Positions 4,637 through 6,178 of a DNA stretch of 6,178 nt are shown here, piece after piece. The number at the start of each line of letters is the position of its first letter. Position 1 is the stretch's first letter. The notes below the pieces were generated by a model. The model did no database searches, was not told where the DNA came from, and saw nothing but the letters and a program-made list of their open reading frames with translations. The position numbers and the translations under genes were made by a program. The DNA is from an uncultured Collinsella sp. Its GTDB lineage: Bacteria; Actinomycetota; Coriobacteriia; Coriobacteriales; Coriobacteriaceae. The stretch covers positions 1 to 6,178 of the forward strand of contig USHT01000075.1 in assembly GCA_900554455.1 (NCBI GenBank), written 5' to 3'.

Positions 4637-6178
4637 CACTCACCCGCCCGCGGCATCAGCACGATCATACGCAGCTGACCGGCCTCGCCCTCAAGACGAT
4701 ACGCCACGTTACGCCCCTGTAGCGCAACCTCGAGCTCGTGCGCGGCGGGCGTCTGCGACAAGTCTTCCGTGTCGTTGGAAAAGAGCGTGGCACGCAGCTC
4801 CACGCTGCACGAATCGTGTTCGCTCAGATGGTACATGAGTGCCGGATGATCGGTGGTGTAGGCGAAAAACGCAAAGTCATACACGCAGTCGTACAGCGCG
4901 CTTACCGTACTGGCATGCATCGGACGCTGTATGGCGATGATCGAAGCGCAGTCGACATCGATGGTGCGCAAGTCACTTGCCAGCTCGTTGGCAATGAGTT
5001 GGATGCGATCACGGTCAAACCCGCTTTCCCCATGTTGCGCCAACGTGAGCGAGCCCTTGCGTTTGCAATAGGCGACGAGCATCTTGGTACATTGCAGCAT
5101 GCGATAGCGCTCGTGCGAGGATGCCTCATCGGTTAACGGCGGCAGCGAGCTCAGCAGCCCATACATCTCATCGAGCGCGCGGGCAAGCGCCTGGTCAACA
5201 TCTTTGATCAGCAAGGCCTCGGCCTCTTGATCTGCCAAATGCGTCTTAAGGTCGTAGTCGGCGGCGAGCAGCTCATTTTGACGCTGCAACTCCATGCGAC
5301 GATGTGCCAGTTCACAGTTAAGCTCGTTGAGCTCCGACACGTCTTGGGCAAGCAGGGCCGATCCGCCCAGCAGTAGAAAGGCACGGTACATCACATCGGG
5401 ATCGGACGCCACGGCAAAGGCATGGGCGCGCCCGTGCTCCTGGACCCGCAACTCCTCGCGCACGCCTGCCGGCATTGGCTTTGACACCGGCGTGGCATAG
5501 ACTTCCTGCAGGTCGCGCGTTAGAACTTTGAGGTCAAGCGGCAAGGTGCCGAAGATGCCGTCGATATCGTGATACGACGGAATGACACCGCAATCGAGAC
5601 AGATTTCCATCGCCACCACGCACAGGACGCAATAGACGAGCGAAAAGTTGAGCCTCCATGCCCAGGGCACGCGCAACGCATATGAGATGGCAAAGAATGC
5701 GCCACCCAGCAGTACGAGCGCCGCCGTGCCCGAGAATCGCTGGATGCGAAAGGACGAGGACCGACCAACCAGGATAAAAAAGGCCACGAAGTCAAAGGCC
5801 GTCCACACGAGGACGACGAAATAACCCCAGCCGTACGTGTAATCGTTGCTCCAGGTGTCGCTTGTGCGGTCAAAGCGAAAGACCTGCTGGTGAAAATCGT
5901 TGGTGAGCACAAATCCGATAAGCAGGATGGCCACAATCCACAGTGCAGCACGGTAGCGGCGACCCAGGCGGCGTTGCTCCAGGCCCGCAAGGCGCAGACC
6001 ACACAGCTGGTAGAACAGCGGAATGAGCGTCATGGGCACGTAGTACAGGTACCACAGCACGGTGGCATAGAACGGCGTGAACGACTTGTACTTGAGAATG
6101 ACTTCGATCATCCACAGGGCGCAGATGGTGGCGACGGCAACAAGGCGGCGGCGCAACACATAGTCCAAACAGCGCAGA
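4636..6178 (-). CDS. 7TM sensor-like protein (HisKA_7TM-type N-terminus) without recognisable kinase motifs; start outside window
   Basis: The frame is open to the right edge, giving at least 513 residues. Counting from the TTG codon at 6168, six membrane helices are visible (about 9-25, 33-56, 74-97, 113-134, 147-165, 172-190). LWYLYYVPM at 38-46 and LTNDFHQQVF at 88-97 recall the histidine-kinase N-terminal 7TM domain (family HisKA_7TM). Six helices instead of seven suggest that the first helix and true start lie beyond the edge. A cytoplasmic region follows with a coiled coil (about 277-335) and a domain with AYCKRKGSLTL at 366-376. Where a kinase would have its H-box there is only LIKDVDQAL, and I find no N, G1 or G2 box, so it is probably not an active kinase. 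It is first of three overlapping genes and its TGA (4638-4636) overlaps the kinase start. I infer that it senses a signal and controls the adjacent kinase; a strongly diverged kinase domain is the alternative. Confidence 0.85.
   Translation of the reverse strand, partial: LRCLDYVLRRRLVAVATICALWMIEVILKYKSFTPFYATVLWYLYYVPMTLIPLFYQLCGLRLAGLEQRRLGRRYRAALWIVAILLIGFVLTNDFHQQVFRFDRTSDTWSNDYTYGWGYFVVLVWTAFDFVAFFILVGRSSSFRIQRFSGTAALVLLGGAFFAISYALRVPWAWRLNFSLVYCVLCVVAMEICLDCGVIPSYHDIDGIFGTLPLDLKVLTRDLQEVYATPVSKPMPAGVREELRVQEHGRAHAFAVASDPDVMYRAFLLLGGSALLAQDVSELNELNCELAHRRMELQRQNELLAADYDLKTHLADQEAEALLIKDVDQALARALDEMYGLLSSLPPLTDEASSHERYRMLQCTKMLVAYCKRKGSLTLAQHGESGFDRDRIQLIANELASDLRTIDVDCASIIAIQRPMHASTVSALYDCVYDFAFFAYTTDHPALMYHLSEHDSCSVELRATLFSNDTEDLSQTPAAHELEVALQGRNVAYRLEGEAGQLRMIVLMPRAGE

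Noticed and set aside
6166..6168. TTG codon as the true start of the 7TM protein
   Set aside because: The frame continues to the window edge and only six of seven expected helices are present, so the start is more likely outside.

Overview
The window is GC-rich, densely coding bacterial DNA. The protein families, above all the 7TM-sensor / LuxR-type two-component module and the double zinc-ribbon SPFH protein, suggest a Coriobacteriia gut actinobacterium, most likely Collinsella or a close relative. That placement is inferred from protein style; no marker gene is present. There are five genes in two convergent groups and no gene-free stretch longer than about 110 bases. I saw no RNA gene, CRISPR array, insertion sequence, attachment site or origin.

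Plus strand (1-2428): the C-terminal tail of a membrane protein that resembles TPM-domain (YgcG/YdjH-like) proteins; a complete SPFH/band-7 protein of the YdjI ('virion core protein') type with two C-terminal zinc ribbons; then, after an 80-base gap holding a terminator-like hairpin, a secreted acidic two-domain lipoprotein. The TPM + SPFH pair recalls the envelope-stress group pspA-ydjG-ydjH-ydjI of Bacillus subtilis, so membrane surveillance is a reasonable guess for the first two genes.

Convergence (2429-2536): a strong 14-bp GC-rich hairpin separates the two groups and probably ends transcription, at least from the left.

Minus strand, read right to left (6178-2537): a 7TM sensor-like protein whose start lies beyond the right edge and whose cytoplasmic part lacks recognisable kinase motifs; a complete membrane histidine kinase of the NarL/LuxR-partner type; and a NarL/LuxR-family response regulator. 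The three genes overlap at their stop/start codons and form a tightly coupled operon, suggesting a sensor - kinase - transcription factor relay.

The main surprise is that the response regulator gene is broken. Its receiver domain is intact, but a frameshift with about 14 bases missing removes the first helix of the DNA-binding HTH and throws the rest out of frame. The lost 45 C-terminal residues are perfectly readable in the neighbouring frame. The shifted frame stays open through the intergenic hairpin, so the mRNA could lack an in-frame stop. Either this strain has recently lost the output of the pathway or the sequence has an error here.
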